Shown: piece after piece, positions 12,601 to 25,734 of the stretch | How positions within the stretch are numbered: the stretch's first letter is position 1 | Layout: every line of letters starts with the position of its first letter | Assembly (NCBI GenBank): GCA_029783825.1 | Contig: JAREIK010001332.1 | Location: forward strand, 2,776,314-2,840,313 | DNA length: 64,000 nucleotides | DNA from: Sapria himalayana | Lineage: Eukaryota; Streptophyta; Magnoliopsida; Malpighiales; Rafflesiaceae | Direction: 5' to 3' | Notes under the pieces: model-generated | Told to the model about the DNA's origin: nothing | Databases searched by the model: none | The model's input: only the letters and a program-made list of their open reading frames with translations | Position numbers and translations under genes: made by a program

Positions 12601-13718
12601 TATGTAAAATTCAACCTTTATAAGGGGGGTAATGGGTTCGAATGATGATAAGAAAGGTTGTTGAAAGATAGATAATCTCTTCCACAAAGCAATATAAAAA
12701 AAATATCAACTTTTAATAGACAGACTTTGTAGAAGATTATCGACCTAATGAAGATAAGAGAGATGATATAAAAGAAGAAATATGGAAGTACAAAAGTGAT
12801 GGAGCATATAGTGATGAAGATGACTATCATGAAGTCATGATATTCTTCAAAGTCATGACTAGATAATTATAAAAAATACTTTGAAAATGAATAAAAAGAA
12901 AGTGAAATACCTAATTTTTTGATGCACAATTTCAAAGAAGATAAAAAGGAAAAATTGAAGATTATATATGAAGTGAAGGTAGAGAAAAAATCCCAACAAG
13001 TGGTTGATAAGAGGAATAAGATAGGGAAAAAATAAAAGATTTAGAAATTTTTAAAGAAGTGGAGAAAAATGATGTAGTTATGAAAGTCATGACTTTCAAC
13101 AAAACTAGAACTTTAGAGTTCCAAACACCAAAGGTAGCAGCCATGACTCCACACAATGCCATGAAAAATGTGTTATATAAACAAAATGACAACCAACATC
13201 CCAGCACAACACCATGGTACTCAAGAAAGTCTTGAGTTCTATGGAATAACAATCTAGTGAAAAAAGTTTAAAAGAAGCAAGTCGTGAGGATGATCCAATA
13301 TTGAAAGAAAACTAGAAAAAATTAAGTAAAGAAATATAATAAAAAGCTAGCTTAGACATTCGAGATCATAGATGGAGAGACAAATACATTTATAGTCTAG
13401 CTATGAAGTTAAATATAATGTTACTTGAGAAGCAACTCACACTTTTTTTTCTGTAATGTGTATTGTAATAATGTATGTAGGTAGTTACACAAAAAATAGT
13501 GCACCATTCATTTATTCTAAAAGTTAATCATGGGAATCAAACCTCACCATGACTTTTTAATTAACCATAAGAAAAAGTAAGCCCATCATTTTAGTATATT
13601 ATGATGCTCTAAAGCAGTCATAACAAACATTTAATTAGAAAAAGATAAGTCTATCCTAATTTTTTGTAAGTGGGGGATGAATTGCTCGAGGACGAATAAT
13701 GATTTTAGTTTGTGAGTT
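12600..13718 (+). other. Gypsy interior spacer ending in the polypurine tract
   Basis: There is no domain I can name. It carries many copies of AGTCATGACT-like palindromes (for example 12,849-12,858 and 13,086-13,096). The end, about 13,670-13,718, has GTGGGGGATGAATTGCTCGAGGAC in broken form plus AATAATGATTTTAG, the usual sequence in front of a gypsy 3' LTR. Confidence 0.55.
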
Positions 13719-15287
13719 TGTTTAGTATGCCAAATACTAAATAATAGTATTCATTTTGTATGATTTTTATGGTATTTGCCTGAAAGAGGGCTTTATTTCT
13801 AATAATTTCACAAAAAATTAGTCTTAGAGGGTTTTGATAAATAGTCATGAAATCAAGAGTTTCTAATATGAAATATGCAACTTGGTAGAGTTGGTGAATA
13901 GAAGGGGAAAAAAAAGTCACACAAGTCATATCATTTGATATGCTATGACTTGATTACACCTTTGAGTACTTATAGATTATTTTTAATATTCATTCTTGGT
14001 TGAAACTCTATACACATAGTCATGACAATCTTTATATACCACAACTTGATCACCTTATTGTCACAATTATTTCACTAGTAAACACATTCTCTTGGCTAAA
14101 ACACCTTTGGTAGAGTTTCTAATATTTCTACTTGTCTCATGTGTTTTTCTCCCTAATTTTAGGCTTATGAGAGAATCTAGGAATGTTGTGATATGTTTAT
14201 TATGATGGATGATTTCTTTAATATTTTAAATGTTATGTTTTATTTTGATGATAGTTAGTTAATGATGGTTTGGTAATTAAATAGAAATGATAGTAGGGTT
14301 TAGGCTATTACTGGGAAAGAAGTGACAATCCTTCTAATCTTGATGCATAAGACAAACCCATAAACTAAAACCCAAAATTAAGGTATGTTTAATTCTTGCG
14401 AGTAGTGTTTAGGAAGATGAAACCATGAATGTTTTGATAGGCTACTTTGTTATGAATGTCTAATAGGAACTAACCCCTTATTTGATATTGGATGATAAAT
14501 ATTCTCTTAAATCTTTCACCTTTAGTGTAATACTTTCCCATCATAGTAAAGGATGATGAGAGGTAACCTATGTGAAATGTGATTCATAAAGTAGTAAAAG
14601 ACATATGAGTTATATTTGCTCATATGGTCTTCACAAATGAAATACGAAAGAAATCATATATTAATTTTGTGAGTATGGTATTAATGAAGCCAAAAATACT
14701 ATCAATTTTAATATGATATTAATTCTCATTGAGAAAGATACTAATGGTTAGAAAATAAAAATATATATTTGAATCAACCATTAAGAAAAGTTAAGGAGTT
14801 ACCTCAAAGGTAAGGACTTGTGGATGACCTCCAATAGAGATGATGTGTTATCTTGTTGATAAAGTATAAAAGAGATATTAATGATGGGACTTTATTGGGA
14901 AGAGTTCAATAGTTAATAACCACCTTGTATATTGATAGGGCAAAAGGTCATTCCATAATTATCCAACTTTTATTCTATGATTGAGAATAATTATAACAAA
15001 GTTATTTATGAATTACATCATAAATAAAAATATAAATCATCCATTGAATCTAGGATTCACAACTTGAATCTTGTTTATCATGCATACTAAATAAACTATT
15101 AATTATCATTGAATGAATAAAATATTGTGTATGTAATCCTTGGGGATTGATACCTAGACTACATGTCCAATTTATTAATTATAAGACCCATATACTTGTG
15201 GAATTATAATTGATGAGAGACTTTCACCTAACTAGCTTTTAAGATACACCTAATCATAAAATTATGCATTATAACAATTTCTCAATA
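13719..15287 (+). repeat. 3' LTR of the nested gypsy element
   Basis: It begins TGTTTAGTATGCCAAATAC and follows 7,685-8,000 and 8,950-10,099 closely in block order. It lacks the minisatellite domain present at 8,100-8,660 in the 5' LTR. It ends beside the TAGTCAT duplication at 15,286-15,292. Confidence 0.75.
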
Positions 15288-17560
15288 GTCATATAAGTAA
15301 TAAAATGGACGTAAGTCTAGATATTGATCACCAAAAAATTATTTAGATTGTTTAATCAACCAATAATGTACTAAAATATACTTTAGTTGAATAGATATTC
15401 TTGGTCTTCATAAAGATACTTAGACTCTATTATTGGCTCACATTCATATGCATGATGATATTTCTCTAGTATCTGATCAATTTCATGTTTGGTTATTGGA
15501 TGAATGATATGTTAATGTGAAAATACACATGTTCCATCTTAGCATACAAGGTGATATCAATTTTTGACTATCACTATCAAGGATATTTGCCTCATAGTAA
15601 TCTCATTATTATTTAAATACTAAAGCAAGAAGTTGTTCTATGCAAGAGTCATTCTCAAATCTTCAACTTTTAGGCAATATGTCATTATCCTTGATGATTT
15701 CAGAAATATACTTTTATTCCCCAACTTTTAATTGTCTTAAAGATGTGAAATATTATTAAATATATTTGTGTTTTTTGCTTCATAATTATCATGCTCATAA
15801 TAATTAATATATATATATATCTTCTCTGAATCTCACATATAGAAGTCATACAAGAGAAAAAGAATTGTAGGGATGTCACCATCATACAAGTCTCCTTCAC
15901 TTGCATGTATCCCATGATATATTTGTCACCATTTATCATGGTTACATGACTCTTATTTTATGATGAAACTCATAGGTTAGATATTTTACTTAACCCCCAC
16001 ATTACTCAATTGTTAGTTCTTCTAGAAAGTACTTAAAGTAATAGTCTTAAAAATGGTTGAGTTTTCACCTTCACAAGTATCATATTCGCAATGATTAAAT
16101 GTACCTAAACCTCAAGTCTTTACAAATCAATTTATCCATAATGTTAAGATTAGAAGGAATGCCACGTTCTTCTAACTATATCATGTGTGAGTGTATCTCA
16201 TGATTTACCTATCACCTTCTATCATTACTAAGATACATAAACATACGTATCCATGAAGACCCTAATTTTTGGTTCTAAATTGCTTTCGTATGCATCAACA
16301 TCCAAACAAAAATATAAATACAGATATAAACTCATAAATTCATTAATTCACCATAACACAAATGCATCCACTAATTCTAAATCTCAATTTAGCTGGACAT
16401 TGACAAAAAAATCATGTGAGATGTGTTGAGAGACATCTCATGGATGTGAGGTTTCCAAATGAATGCATAAGTAATAATCTTAATAAAAAAAATTCTAATT
16501 CCAATTGAATATTGCTTGCATTCACATTGGATTTTCCTTAATTGGAGGTCAAAATTAGATCACCTAGGATTCTTGGCATGTATGATTCATATTTTCTATC
16601 ATTTTCTCTCTCTCCCTTAATTGGAAGTCAAAATTATATCACCAAGTATCCTATGATATTTTCAGTTAGAAGTTATAGCATAGACTCAATGTTGTGACTT
16701 TATTATTTCTTTGGATCTTTTATAGAGAACTAATATTGTGGCACTAGGAATGGATGAGCTAGATGCCTTTGATTTTTATAACATAATGTTATAGCGCTAG
16801 AATTAGTTGTTGCTTTGGCCTTGACTTTTTGGGCAAAGCATTATGGCATTGGGATTTCAATAACCAAGATTGTTATTCTTTATTGCATATTGTCGTGGCT
16901 CTAGAATTAGTCATGACATTGGAATTTTTTCTATGGTACACAAAGTCATAATACTATAAAAATTGTGACTAGAATATGTATTCTTTAGATAAAAAATTAT
17001 GGTAGAAAATAATACTACTACTCAAAATACTTGGTGTTTTGGCTTTATATTGAATAAGTAACGACTCTTGAAATTATTGTTACTATTTGTGTCAGTGGGG
17101 TACTTGGCTATCACAATGAAAATATAATATCATGACCATCAAATATTTTATAGATAGTATAGCCGTGACTCCAATAAAATATCATGGATATGATAAATTA
17201 TCATGTATAATGAAATAATTATGTCAACTTGATTGTAGAATCATTTTTTAGAAAGAACATTGTGATTATTCATTGTAGAGTTACATTACGAAAAAAAACC
17301 ATAACCACTCAAGAAATATTGTGAAAGGAGTAACCAAATTGTGACAAGAAAATTATTATAAAAATTTATCATTTCTTTACCCTCCAAGCATTTCCTTCAA
17401 CGAGTCTATCAATTACACCCAAAATTACTATAATTTTACTAACATTTGTCAAATTTACTCCAAATAAGAATTTATTGAAATCCCTCTAATAAACACTTGA
17501 ATAAGTATATATACAATAATATAAACTCACTAAATAACCCAAAAAGTTGGTATGTAGAGT
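15288..17560 (-). repeat. Remainder of the split minus-strand gypsy 5' LTR
   Basis: The segment continues the LTR interrupted at 7,684 and aligns in order with 1,640-4,115: the GGCATACAAGGTGA block (about 15,540), the minisatellite domain (16,680-17,350), and the end near TTGGTATGTAGAGTG (about 17,548-17,562). The C-rich tract of the partner LTR is absent here. Confidence 0.7.
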
Positions 17561-17579
17561 GTCGAACAAAGTGAAACAT

Positions 17580-20500
17580 GATCATTCAACATAAACTTAT
17601 GAGAAGGCTTCAAAAACTGAGGGGTTTTACTATTCTATGTATTATTAGGGAGCATACTTTCCTAAAAGATACTATAAGAGTTGGGAACAAGTATTAACTT
17701 GATATCATTGATCATAGTTTTAAGGTTGAATTATAGTAAGATAACTCTATCTTCTCTCTCACTATAGATGATAGATTGATCAATCAAGTTTCAGATGGAA
17801 ATTATTGAAAATATGCTAGTCAAGATTGGAAAGTTTATTTTATTTAGTAATTTTATAGTGTTGGATATAGAGAAAGACGTGCATGTCCCATTTGGGTAAA
17901 GAGAAACAAAAACACAACCTGTATAAAGCCTATAAATTTTAGATGTTAATGTATAAAACTACTATAGAAAAGATAGCCTCATATGCATAACCAAAAGAGA
18001 AAATATGGAACTCAAATGAAAGGACTTTTTGGATAATTGTTAGCTCAAATAAGATGGATAAGTTGATGATATAGAAAAAATTCTAGAAGTCACTGTTATA
18101 GTATGTTTTGATGAAGAAAATTATTTTGAAGTTATGACATTTCTCTAAGTTGCAACAAAAGAATAACAAAAAATAAGCTATCATGAGTTGCAAAGGAAAA
18201 TGTTAAAATAGTGAAATTATCAAGTGATGAACACAGAGAATTTATAAATGGAACTCTATAGACTATAGAAAAATTATAAGATGATAAAAGTCCACTACTG
18301 ACATATGACATATTGGGAGTGAAAGATACATAGGAGACCATTATCAATGATGATAAAAAAAATGATGGGGTTGATGAGCATAAAGAAATCATGACTTTTA
18401 ATAAAGTTATGATTAATAGCATGAGATCATTGAAGAAAAAAAGTCATGCCAAGAGTAAAACTATGACATTGATAAAATGTTAGATGCGAGCGGAGGCAAT
18501 AACTTATTCCATACCCATGATACAACTACTCAAGATAGCAATTATTGATGTCAGGATTTCACAAAAAGTTATGGTATTATTGAATGTGATCATACTCAAT
18601 TATGTTGTGATAATTAATACAGTAATAATATTCATCAAATAACATCTCAAAGAAAGGAACTTGATAAATGACTCAACATTAAACAAGAAGTTTGGAAGAC
18701 ATGCAATGAAAAAAATTATATGGAGATAGAGGTGTCAAATGGGTTGGGTGGCCCAGGCCTGGCCCAAAGCATGGCATGGTTCATGTGTGCTTGGCCCGGC
18801 ACGACAAGCTACTGTAGCATGCCCAGACCTATGTCGGGCAGACCCTCATCACAAATCATGTCATGTCGTGTTGAGGGTCTTAGGCCTATGTGCTGTGCAA
18901 GGCACATCCCAGGTTCATGGCACATCTAGGGCGCATGGCACATCCCAAGTGCATGGCACATGCACACAACATGGAAAATGATGCACCGACCGATGCACTA
19001 TAGCCGATGCAGTGATGCCCGATAGGGGATGAATGGCGATGCTCGACGAGCAATTGCAGCATGGTGGGATGGAGGAGAAACCCTAATTTAATTTTTACCT
19101 AGAATGGCCTAACCCAACCCAAACCGATCTGACCCAAACCATGTGCCGTGAACGGCATGACCTAGGTATATGGCACGTGACCCCAGTTGGGCCTGAAAAA
19201 AAGCCCTAGCCAGGCCTGTCCTAACCCATTTGACAGCTATATATGGAGATGATAACATGGACTACTAAAATAAATGATTAAGAATGAACATTTAAATATT
19301 AGTCTAGCTAAAGATGTAAAATAGAGTGATGCTTGGAAGACAACCAAAGATTTTTTTTTTGTATTTTGTCGTCATTTCCTCTTTTTTATATATACATTCC
19401 TCTCAAACACTTGTACATATACCAAAAAAGTCATCATACTCAAACATAGTCATGACTTTCATTCAAGACTGTTTGTGTCACTACACTCAAACTCAACCGT
19501 GACTTTCATTCAAGACTAATTTAGTCATGACACTCAAATCCAACAACAACTTTTCTTTCATGACAAATTGATTTGCAACACTCAAGCTCTGCCACAACTA
19601 TATATTTCAAAGGGAATTCATGGTATTGTAATAAGTACCTGCAATTTTTTATTGGTCATAACTAAATCCTAGCCTTAAAAATACTATAAACCCTAATTTT
19701 TTCCCAAAAATTAATTCTTTTATTTGTCTCTCACTAAGACAAAAACAATCATGATGCCCATTTCTAAGATTAACTATAATGGATGATTTTCTCTCACTTG
19801 AAAGCTTATGGTGAGAAAATAGGAAGTTGAACCAAGTTGCAAGGCTAAAAAAAGCAATAGAAGCCAACCACCAATGATATTTCCTCCCAAGTCTCGATGC
19901 CCAAACCAATATTTTTGATAGAAAGGAGAGGAAATGAATGATATATACCCTAGTAAAAAAATATTTGTGGGTGAGTGGGAATTTGGACAATTTATCTCAC
20001 CTTTCTAGTCAATGATTGAGAGGAGAAATTGGAATAAGTTTTGCACCCACATAGATAGAGGCAATGTGATAGTCATGAGGGAGTTCTACTTCAACCTTGA
20101 AGACATGAAAGGTGATAGGTATTATGCATTAAAAGTTTGCATATGTATTCATACAAATTTTATAAATAAGAAACTTGGTTGCAGGGGACTATTGATAGTA
20201 GAACCTTCAAAATCCTTAAAATATAACAAAATTACAATGTCATCACCAAGAGATTGATGAATGATAAGAAAAGTTGAGAATAATATTAAAAGCGCCAATG
20301 AACTTTGAGTGAGGGGAGAATGAATAGAAGAAAGTAAAATATGGTTATATTTTTCATGTTCTCTTTTGTAGTTGGTTATTCATCTCTCTATCATCATGAA
20401 AGATAAAGAAGCCTTACTGTTTACCTTGGTAAGAGGATATAAAATTCATATTATGAAAAATTAGGAGAAGTCGATTCTCAACTTCCAAGAAGAAAAATTT

Positions 20501-21600
20501 TTAGGTCTTATAATTCATCCTTCATTAATTAATATGTCTTACCATATGAAGTAGCCTTGAATTTTGAAGACCAGTATGAATGGTGCCTATAGATATCTTC
20601 TTGACATTGGTGGGAATGAAGAGAGGGCTTGAACGAGATAAGAAGAGTAAGTTAGTTCTCAAAGGGGATGAATCATTTGATGTGGGGCAAGAATTACCAA
20701 CCTTCCTCGAAGCCAACATATATGAAATGGAAAGATTTGGATAACAATTTTGAAAAAGTATTGTTACTCAAATATGAGTTTCAAATTGGTAGATGGTAAG
20801 GAGACTTATAATAAATATTCACCCTAATGAAGAATACAAAGTTAGAAGTTATTGCAAAGAAGGTATGATTAAAGGGAGAGCTTCTAACATTGCTTTGTTC
20901 CTTAGGAACATAATAAGAAAAAAGAGTTAGTAGGTAGGAAGAATATGTGAAGAGAGAAGAAGAGGAATATAAGGCCAAGGTAGAACAAAGTGATGTATTG
21001 TAAAAGATCCATCTCAATAAGAATGAGAGCCCATTTGTGTCCACCTAAGAGAAGTTCAAGGCATGAGTTATAAATCATGGAAGAGGTAATGAAAAGAATG
21101 GAGATCTGAGTGATGGGAATCACTGAATCCTTTAATATGTTCTCTAAATCTATCACAAATAAGTAGAAAAGAAAAATAAAGGATAAAGATAAAAAGATAT
21201 ATGGTAACATGATATATAGAGAGAATAATGTATTAAGGACTTGGAGAAGTGCAATGAGAAATAGTAAAATATGTATCCACATAACTCAATCAGAAGAGAC
21301 AAAATGCATTATTCAACAATATTTTAAAGATGATGGAATGAGAAAATAGCAATAAGGGATATGCAAAAAGACCTTTCACATCCATGCATAAATTTGAGCC
21401 TTCTAGATATTAATTCCAACAAAAATATTTTGATACAAATGACTGACTACTTTATTGACATTCTTTTTAATGTTGATGCATTGTGTGATTGCTCTTTTTA
21501 TTGATTATTTTATTCTTCCTCCTTACTATTCTAGACAGAGCTTTATAAAGTGAGGGAGACTCTTTACTTGAGGGGATGAGTAATTATTTTAGGATAGAAG
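17580..21600 (+). mobile_element. Gypsy interior fragment, plus orientation, 5' truncated
   Basis: It starts inside the protease domain (17,580-17,930 reads like the 12.2-12.5 kb paralogue, including a degraded IIENMLVKIGKFILF), continues through spacer with TCATGAC phrases, is interrupted by a hAT element (18,727-19,241), and ends in a polypurine-like stretch with TTGAGGGGATGAG (about 21,568). At 20,012-20,257 an 81-residue open frame contains VMREFYFNL, resembling the VREFYAN motif of the putative plant transposon protein domain found in gypsy elements. A 113-residue open frame on the opposite strand (19,649-19,990) has no recognisable domain. Confidence 0.6.
18727..19241. mobile_element. 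Non-autonomous hAT element (MITE-like), 515 bp
   Basis: It begins TAGAGGTGTCAAATGGGTT and ends AACCCATTTGACAGCTATA, imperfect terminal inverted repeats with the TAGAGGTGTCAAA..GGG start common to plant hAT elements. A perfect 8-bp target duplication TATGGAGA flanks it (18,719-18,726 and 19,242-19,249), the length made by hAT transposases. The interior is GC-rich relative to the flanks, with repeated GGCACATC/CATGGCACA phrases and no transposase. The two short open frames inside are chance. Confidence 0.92.
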
Positions 21601-21602
21601 TT

Positions 21603-24145
21603 TGTTTGATACTTAAAGTATAGACTTTTTGTTGTTATTTTAAATTGTTTTCATGATATGCTTGTACTTAATTTGGGCCATACATGATAAAAAATTTCAC
21701 TGAATTGTAATTTTTATGAAATTGGATGAATACTAGTGAAGTTAGATTTAAATTGAGTATAATTGATATACTTAGTGAAAAAACTATTTGGTATGTAAAA
21801 TATCAAACATTTTTATGTATTTATAGTCCTATTATATGATATGTAAGCATGAAAATGATTGTAATTGAATTGATTTTATAATTTTGGAGTTTTAATGAAT
21901 TTTGATGAATAGTCATAAAATCAATATTTTTTTGGAGGAATTTAGAGACCAAGTGATTTATGGGTCATCAAAAATTTTTGGAATATATTACTGGTCAAAC
22001 TCTAATTATGTAGTTATGACAAATTTATATGGCATAACTTTTTCATTATGTTAGCACAATCCTACAAGTTTATAACATATTTTTTTCATTATGATATTAC
22101 CAAGAGCCATATTTATCTCATAATACTTAAATGGTTGCAATATTAATTTCATATTATAGTAACCAAGTATCTCATAGGTACTAAAACTCAGAGCCACTTT
22201 CTAATATTATTACTTTATCTTCATTAAAACTTTGTATTCTCAAGTCAAAGTTATGATATCTTCCAAAATCATAACTTTTGAGCTATATAAAGTTACAAAG
22301 ATAAAACTATTCTAGCCAAAACCATGATAATTATCTAGCAACATGAATTTTGGACATATAGAGTTACAAATGATGTTTACTTGAGCTTGATTATTTTCCA
22401 AGGCCATGTCTCTTGTCCTCAAAAGATTGCAAAGCTATGACTAAGATGTATGGTCTAATTACTAGTGTCATGACCATTCGTAATGCCATGTGCATGTGAT
22501 ATATGAGAAAGGTCAAGAATAAAGTTGTGGTCATTGCCAACACCATGAAATTGTGATGTACAAGAGAGACCATTTAGAGCATCATGGTCATTCTTAGTAT
22601 CATGACTATATTATGCACAAGACAGATCATTCCCCCTACAATAACCATTCTCAGTGTCGTGGCCATGTTAAGAGAGACTATTCCCAGTGTCATGGTCATT
22701 CTCAATACTATGATAGTATTATGCATAAGAGAGTCTATTCCTAGTACCATGACCATTCCCAATGTTATGAAAAGAAAGACTAAAGCCAAAACCACTATCA
22801 TTCCTAGGACCACAACATTTTGTTATAGATACAAAAGATCTAAGTTAGGGATATTTCCAAGCACTGAGACTCTGTATTATAGAAAGATTATGATACATTC
22901 TAAGAATATGACCACTTTCCAGAGCCATGGACTTTAGCTCATGAGATCAAGATGAAAGTCATGATATCTTTTGAAAGTCATGACTTTCTACTTAGAGGAA
23001 TACAAAAATATTAGAGTATAAAAGAGATAAGAAATAAAATCATGAGGGATCTTCTCCTCCAAGCACCAAGTCAAAGTCAAAGTATGGTAAACAACCCTAT
23101 GGGCGATTCTTGTGAGTGGTATCATTAGGAACATGTGATTCATGAAACTTCTTTGCTTGTAACTTATTGAATCTCTCCCCAATGTCAAACTAAATTAAGG
23201 TCTAGAGTTGATTATTGAATTTTTTTTATGTGATATATGAAAGGTTTTGTGATTAATATAATTTTTAATTTATGTTGTGTAATAAATATTGATGGATATG
23301 GTGATTAAATAAAACTTGGATTTTAAAGATTTGATTATTGGTAGGTTTGTGTATGTGTATTTTGTCATGGTGGACGGTGATATATAAATCATGAGACACA
23401 CTCACACATACAATAGAAAGAAAGTAATAACTTTTTTGACTATGATGCATGAGATAAATCGATATGTTGATACTTGAAATTTAGGTATGTTAATGTATGG
23501 TACTCATGAAGCCAAAAATACAAATGATTTTATATGCTATTCCATTATACATATATATCTTAGAAGAACTAATTCTCAATTGAGGTGAATATTTTATCGA
23601 TAACTCTCCTAAGAGTCTAACCTTTACTGTGAGAATCATATCATCACTATGAAGAATGGTGATAGCTAATCGATGAGATATGCATGAGTGAATTATGACT
23701 CAAATGGTAGTGATAACCCTTTGAGTTGCTTTCACTCATATGGTTGTCATTGATGAAATTTTAAGACCATCATTGTGATGGACTCAATGATAATACACAT
23801 ATTGTATGATGTTAGGGAAAATGATCATTTCACAATAATTCAACCTTTATTTTGTATCCAAACTCAATATAATTTAAATATATGAATATGTTTCATATAA
23901 ATTAAATAGATAAACTCTATGATCTAAGAGTCATACCAAAATCCCCAATTATCTTTTTTATTATAATTGTGTTGTCTCACTATTAGTTGACTGAACTAAT
24001 GATACAATCTCTATGAGATTAATATCTAGATGAAAATCCTCTTTACTACTGACATGTCTCATATACCTATGGATCTTTGTTGATAAGATATAATTACCAA
24101 AGAGTTTTTGTGATACTATCACAATAATCTTTTTGTACCATTATT
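21603..24145 (+). repeat. Gypsy LTR, plus orientation
   Basis: It begins TGTTTGATACTTAAAGTAT after the polypurine-like stretch, or alternatively at the second start-like motif near 21,792 (TATTTGGTATGTAAAATATC). The domain 22,180-23,000 is a minisatellite with units such as CAGTGTCATGGTCATTCTC. The distal part (23.5-24.1 kb) matches the other plus LTR copies. It ends by a primer-site-like TTTTGTACCATTATTGAG (about 24,132-24,150). Confidence 0.7.
22395..22960. repeat. Degenerate minisatellite inside gypsy LTR
   Basis: Repeated phrases of roughly 20-65 bp contain a core like ATTCYYAGTGTCATGGTCATTC, with related copies on the LTRs at 8.1-8.66, 2.88-3.5 and 16.7-17.35 kb. Overlapping hydrophobic open frames on both strands (for example 22,574-22,813 minus and 22,584-22,937 plus) owe their length to the repeat and resemble no known protein. 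Confidence 0.7.
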
Positions 24146-24149
24146 GAGA

Positions 24150-25730
24150 ATTTTTTTTTGTTTTTTTAATAAGTGTGAGTTGGCATAATTATTCCTGAAA
24201 TATGATAATTTTTTTGTAATCTAGATAGTACTATCATGATAAATGTTTTTGGATTCAATATCTTATCTTGCTATCTTATTATAAATATGGATTGTTGTGT
24301 TTTATATTTTACTTATCCAATTTTTTTTCTTTTTTTTTGAGCCCACCAATTAATAGAGATAGATTCTAGGACTGAGCTAACACCTTTAAACTCAGAAAAT
24401 AATAAATCAAAAGAAGATGTACAACCAATCATTTGAGGAAACCATAAATTTAGTCTTAAGGAGTAAAATTGAAGAATGATGCATATAACTATCATCTAAG
24501 AAGAACAAAGAAGAGAATAAATTAGAAAATTCAAGAAGGATCTCTAAGAGAAATCTTGATAGCAACAAAAGTAGAGACAAAAAGATCTAAAAAAAGGATA
24601 TTTTTATGAACTGCATAACATAATACATATAGTGTCATGTCATTTTATAAAGCTATAACTTTAGAGAGAAAATTATCAGTAGTATGGGAAAACCCAGACG
24701 AACTAATTTTGAAACCATTATCCAACCATCTTCATTATGCTTTTCTTGAGGAGAAAAGACAAAGCTAGTCATCATCTCAGTGTTACTAATGAATGATATG
24801 GGGACTATAATAGTGAATCTAATAAAAATTATGAGGATATTATGGCATAGTCACTAGATGATAACAAAAAGTTCAACTAGTTAGCATGTATGCACAATAT
24901 CTTTATATAATTAAGAAGACATACATGATGGTTTGATGCAATCATGAAAGATATTATAAAAAATAGATTATGAAATGGCTCAACGATTTATTATTCATGT
25001 GATATATTATAGTCCCTAGGCGAGCCTAATATATCTTATGGTGAAGAAAGAAAAGGTCGATAGTGGTGAAGATGGAGAATAATAAAGAGATTTCCATACA
25101 TGCAATAACCAAATGGTGACTATGTAATGTTATAAAAAATTAAACAAAGGAACAAGGAAAAATCACTACTCATTCCTCTTCAATGATCAAATATTAAACA
25201 AAATATCCTATCATTTTTTTATTATTTTTTAGATGGATATTCATGCTACAATCAAATTTGGATTGATCTAGTGTATCAAGAAAAGATGATGTTCATTTGT
25301 CTAAATGGGACATTTGTATTTAAAAGAATGTCATTTAGACTCTATAATTCACTAGCCATGTTTCAAAGATGTAGTAATGAAATATTTTCAAACCTAAACA
25401 AAAATCATATAAATATTCATGGATAATATTTTATTATGAAAATTCTTTTGAAGAATCATAAAAATATTTTCAAACCTTATTTGGATTCATTCATAACTTT
25501 TTAAAAATAACAAAACAATAATGTAAATTATTGAAAAAGATGCAATATTCAACTTTGATCAAACATGCTTCAATGCTTTTGAATAACTAAAAAAAATTTG
25601 ATCAAAAGTTCAATTTTGATTGTACCACGATGAGATGAACCATTTCTTATTATCTACGATGAAAATACATATGCCTTGTGAGTTGTATTGGGACATAAGC
25701 TGCATAAAATTTTTAGAAAAATATGCTGCA
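24150..25730 (+). mobile_element. Gypsy interior with reverse transcriptase remnant, plus orientation
   Basis: The 5' part carries the TTCTAGGACTGAGCTAACACC phrase also found after the LTR at 10,330 and 53,800. At 25,228-25,620 the reading contains GTFVFKRMSFRLYNSLAMFQRC, followed by IFSNLNKNHINI. This is the FAFKRMPFGLCNAPATFQRCM region of gypsy RT; the catalytic YVDD/FMDD box is replaced by a stop-containing sequence. Further on a phrase HMPCELYWDIS corresponds to the MCDAS region of RNase H in altered form. The body is cut at about 25,730 by the start of the trinucleotide-rich CACTA fragment. Confidence 0.7.
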
Positions 25731-25734
25731 ATAC

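Larger units (their letters stand above)
7685..15287 (+). mobile_element. Nested Ty3/gypsy element, plus orientation, about 7.6 kb
   Basis: The element has a 5' LTR (7,685-10,099), a primer-site motif (10,102-10,123), gag and protease remnants, a purine-rich tract with the GAGGACGAATAATGATTTTAG motif before the 3' LTR, and a 3' LTR (13,719-15,287). Both LTRs begin with TGTTTAGTATGCC or a close variant. The flanks share TAGTCAT (7,678-7,684 and 15,286-15,292), at least a 5-bp target duplication, which shows that it inserted into the LTR of an older minus-strand element. It lacks visible RT, RNase H and integrase. Open frames are short and broken, so the copy is dead. Confidence 0.8.

Noticed and set aside
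18720..18981. Two short plus-strand open frames of 69 and 80 codons
   Set aside because: Both start at the end of the hAT element at 18,727 and reflect its GC-rich interior.
19649..19990. 113-codon minus-strand open frame
   Set aside because: No motif; it lies antisense to gypsy interior, and other frames there carry gypsy-like features.
20781..21282. Overlapping minus-strand hydrophobic open frames (87 and 126 codons)
   Set aside because: They are antisense to a purine-rich, lysine/glutamate-coding part of a gypsy interior; no family resemblance.
22391..22937. Hydrophobic Met/Leu/Val/Thr-rich open frames on both strands that look like membrane proteins
   Set aside because: They follow the period of the LTR minisatellite; both strands are open at once.
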